From: Solobacterium sp.
GTDB taxonomy: Bacteria; Bacillota_I; Bacilli_A; Erysipelotrichales; Erysipelotrichaceae
Reading direction: 5' to 3'
Assembly (NCBI GenBank): GCA_017543025.1
Contig: JAFYGX010000131.1
Coordinates: 1-6,911 of the forward strand
DNA: 6,911 nt
The translations under genes were made by a program, and so were the position numbers. This document shows, one piece after another, positions 5,157 to 6,911 of the stretch (its first letter is position 1; each line of letters opens with the position of its first letter). The notes beneath the pieces are model-generated. The model saw nothing but the letters and a program-made list of their open reading frames with translations, ran no database searches and was not told the DNA's origin.

Positions 5157-6394
5157 GAGCTTTGCCTGACAATTGAGACTGTCTTCAGCTGAAGCTTTGA
5201 AAACGCCTCTGCAACAGCCTCTTTCTTCATTGTTTCAAACTGCGCGATGATTTCTTTCTGACTGAATGCCTGCGGAACCAGAATCCGGCTGTAATCAGAA
5301 GAAAGGATCGCGGATGGATCATCCATGCTGGAGCGGTGAATGTTGACATACATCCTTCTGGCAATGGCAAGGTCTTCCTCACTGAATGCCCCCCGCTGCA
5401 TCACGTCCAACTGCTGAAGGATCGATTCGATTGCTTCATCAATATGCTCTCCCTCAACCGCCGTCGCTACCCGCAATACACCGTCATAGCGAAGCAGACC
5501 GGATTCGATGGAATAGCATAATCCCTGTGCTTCCCGCACATTCTGAAACAGCAGGCTGACCGGAAGGCCGCCGAAGATGCCGTTGCCGAGAATATAGGCG
5601 GAATACATCGGATCACCGAACAGAATTCCGCTTTCCAGCAGCATCACAATATGACTCTGCGGGATATCCTTTTCCTGAATGACGCTATCTTTATGCCCTG
5701 GCTTGAACGAGGTCAGGGTGACGTCCGCTGTACGCGGCGCAAACAGAAACACCCGTCTGCACAGGGAATCTGCCTCTCTCTCAGAAAGATCCGAGAGAAC
5801 CTGAATATCGATTCTGGCATGTTCCCGGATATCATTCCAGGCCCGGATACACGCATCCGAGGAAAGTGCTTCAATTTCCTCTGCCTGCGGCAGTGAACGA
5901 AGCGCCATCGAACCGCCGTAATGCTCTGCAGCAGCCTCCATACAGCGGGTCTGCGGATCATCCCTTGCCAGCCGGACCGTCATCGCTGCCTGATCCCGGC
6001 ATTCTTCAAACATTGCCTGCGGAAACGCACCCTGTTCGAGCCGCGGAAAGAAAATGCATTCCTTCAGCAGTTCAGCGAGCTGTTCCGCAAGGTCATCATT
6101 GATGCCCGGCACATGAACCCCGCTGACAGTGAACTTCAGCCGGTCACATGTACCGCGCGGCGTATTGATCACATGCAGTGAAGCGCCGTACAGATTGTCA
6201 AGATGCGCCAGCAGATCCTGTTTCCTGGGATAATGAAGCGTTGTATCGGAAAGCAGATGCGAAAGCAGAAAACTCGCTGCCCTCATTTCCCGCTTCATCG
6301 GCCAGAGAAATGTAACGCACAGGATCTGTGTTCTGAATTTGGTTTCAGTGCGGATATGAAGATGCACGCCCGGAACAAGTTCTGACGAAACCAT
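5153..6394 (-). CDS. ymfF: YmfF, M16-family protein without zinc motif, partner of YmfH
   Basis: The 413-residue M16-like protein has no HxxEH: the corresponding N-terminal helix reads ASFLLSHLLSD (residues 40-50). It should be catalytically dead. The C-terminal lobe keeps the typical GGLPVSLLFQNVREAQGLCYSI segment, whose R287 and Y294 correspond to the Arg/Tyr pair that M16 enzymes use to hold substrate. A degenerate and an active subunit encoded side by side is the usual design of heterodimeric M16 peptidases, so YmfF probably supplies the substrate-binding half of a YmfF-YmfH complex; this is inference. It starts with MVSSELVPGVHLHI, with GAGAAG (6400-6405) five bases upstream, 27 bases after the preceding gene. 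The FtsK-YmfF-YmfH order matches B. subtilis, but ymfI (the reductase that usually follows) is absent. Confidence 0.9.
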   Translation of the reverse strand: MVSSELVPGVHLHIRTETKFRTQILCVTFLWPMKREMRAASFLLSHLLSDTTLHYPRKQDLLAHLDNLYGASLHVINTPRGTCDRLKFTVSGVHVPGINDDLAEQLAELLKECIFFPRLEQGAFPQAMFEECRDQAAMTVRLARDDPQTRCMEAAAEHYGGSMALRSLPQAEEIEALSSDACIRAWNDIREHARIDIQVLSDLSEREADSLCRRVFLFAPRTADVTLTSFKPGHKDSVIQEKDIPQSHIVMLLESGILFGDPMYSAYILGNGIFGGLPVSLLFQNVREAQGLCYSIESGLLRYDGVLRVATAVEGEHIDEAIESILQQLDVMQRGAFSEEDLAIARRMYVNIHRSSMDDPSAILSSDYSRILVPQAFSQKEIIAQFETMKKEAVAEAFSKLQLKTVSIVRQSS

Positions 6395-6421
6395 AGATAC
6401 TTCTCAAATCAGAGCGGCCTC

Positions 6422-6625
6422 TCAGCTGAGGTCCGCATCCGCTTTCTGTGCCCGTTCGGTCTGAATTTCTTTCCGGGCACGCTTCAGGTCATCCGACCAT
6501 TTACAGCTTCCGCCGCAGCTGCTGCAATCTCCGGCACAGCCGGATTTATGACGCATCAGATAACGGATGTCAAGAACCACAGCCGTTATCAGTATGAGAA
6601 TGACGAAAAATGTGCCTGCATTCAT
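6422..6625 (-). CDS. FeoB-associated Cys-rich membrane protein family
   Basis: The 67-residue protein has one hydrophobic N-terminal segment (about residues 5-20, TFFVILILITAVVLDI) followed by a basic stretch (RYLMRHK). A cysteine cluster comes next, C30-x3-C34-x2-C37-x3-C41 (CAGDCSSCGGSC), then a charged tail. This is the layout of the small FeoB-associated family, normally found near ferrous-iron transporters; the cysteines suggest metal binding, but function is unproven. No feoA or feoB is in this window. The start is chosen for AAGGAGGAAGAACC just before the ATG and for family fit. A second in-frame ATG at 6722-6724, with GGGAGG at 6730-6735, would add 33 residues ahead of the membrane segment and is less likely. 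It is the first gene of the unit with ymfF and ymfH. Confidence 0.87.
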   Translation of the reverse strand: MNAGTFFVILILITAVVLDIRYLMRHKSGCAGDCSSCGGSCKWSDDLKRARKEIQTERAQKADADLS

Positions 6626-6655
6626 GGTTCTTCCTCCTTTTTTTCTACCGTTTTC

Positions 6656-6684
6656 ATCATAAATTCGCAGGATGAATTTTGCAA
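6656..6684 (-). promoter_or_regulatory. Sigma-A-type promoter of the Cys-rich protein-ymfF-ymfH unit
   Basis: On the minus strand TTGCAA (6679-6684, four of six matches) and TATGAT (6656-6661, five of six) are exactly 17 bases apart. Transcription would start near 6649, about 24 bases upstream of the first ATG. Together with the terminator at 6741-6767 it makes this unit independent of ftsK. No Fur-like box was recognised near it. Confidence 0.7.
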
Positions 6685-6740
6685 CGAATCCGCTCTGAGC
6701 CTGACTATCTTTGGCAAAATGCATGAATTCCTCCCGACAG

Positions 6741-6767
6741 AAAAAGAAGAGACACAGCGTTCTCTTC
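6741..6767 (-). terminator. Rho-independent terminator after ftsK
   Basis: On the minus strand GAAGAGA pairs with TCTCTTC around an eight-base loop (ACGCTGTG) and runs into TTTTTC, about 24 bases after the ftsK stop codon. The stem is seven pairs and AU-rich, so some readthrough into the next genes is possible. Confidence 0.72.
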
Positions 6768-6791
6768 CTTTCCGCATTGTTCTGAGCAGTC

Positions 6792-6911
6792 TTATTCGGC
6801 CGCGTCATCGTCTTTCTTTACATAAACTTCTCTTGGCTTGCTGCCCTGCGCAGGACCGATCACACCTTTTTCTTCAAGCAGATCAATCATTCTGGCCGCC
6901 CGGTTATAACC
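6792..6911 (-). CDS. ftsK: DNA translocase FtsK/SpoIIIE, C-terminal end (partial)
   Basis: Only the last 39 residues are in the window: [20 protein letters not shown], then [11 protein letters not shown], then an acidic tail KKDDDAAE and TAA. This is the recognition helix and wing of the FtsK gamma domain, the winged helix that reads short polar sequences on the chromosome (KOPS in E. coli, SRS in B. subtilis) so that the motor pumps DNA towards the terminus during division or sporulation. The match to the family end (GY.RAARLID..E..G..GP..GSKPREV) is clear. The motor and membrane domains lie beyond the right edge. FtsK/SpoIIIE upstream of ymfF-ymfH is a conserved Firmicute arrangement. It is followed by its own terminator. 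Confidence 0.93.
   Translation of the reverse strand, partial: GYNRAARMIDLLEEKGVIGPAQGSKPREVYVKKDDDAAE

Overview
The window reads as a housekeeping stretch of a Bacillota chromosome. All confident genes lie on the minus strand, so transcription runs from right to left. Strong AGGAGG-type ribosome binding sites, sigma-A-like promoters, U-tailed terminators, an FtsK-YmfF-YmfH neighbourhood and an Ffh-S16-KhpA neighbourhood all point to a low-to-moderate GC Firmicute. The compact, rearranged gene order and divergent Ffh motifs suggest the Erysipelotrichia or a relative. That placement is inference from gene style, not a database result.

From right to left, region 1 (6911-3841) starts with the last 39 residues of an FtsK/SpoIIIE DNA translocase (winged-helix gamma domain), closed by its own terminator. 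A promoter then drives a three-gene unit: a FeoB-associated Cys-rich membrane protein, YmfF and YmfH. The last two are M16-type zinc-peptidase homologues. YmfH keeps HxxEH, YmfF has lost it, and the genes overlap by ATGA, so they probably form an active/inactive heterodimer. In Bacillus subtilis this pair is linked by annotation to maturation of elongation factor P. A strong terminator overlaps the ymfH stop codon.

Region 2 (3840-3241) is a single-gene unit: a clear promoter, a short 108-residue single-stranded DNA-binding protein without the usual acidic tail, and a long structured 3' region ending in a U6-tailed terminator. That 3' region is the best candidate for an unannotated RNA.

Region 3 (3240-1) holds ffh (SRP54), a free-standing glucose-type PTS EIIA, then rpsP (S16) and khpA (KH-domain RNA chaperone). 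Each of the three units has its own promoter, and ffh and khpA are followed by U-tailed terminators. Compared with the common ylxM-ffh-rpsP-khpA-rimM-trmD-rplS order, ylxM is not seen, an EIIA gene sits between ffh and rpsP, and the cluster stops after khpA. A possible gene on the opposite strand ends at the left edge, making this a convergent junction.

Together the genes serve protein targeting, ribosome assembly and RNA binding, sugar-uptake signalling, DNA maintenance and probably EF-P maturation. I see no transposon, CRISPR array, tRNA, rRNA or phage gene. No clearly new multi-gene system is evident. The points of interest are the rearranged Ffh-S16 cluster, the hairpin that contains the rpsP -35 box, the ssb 3' RNA candidate, and the YmfF/YmfH unit.
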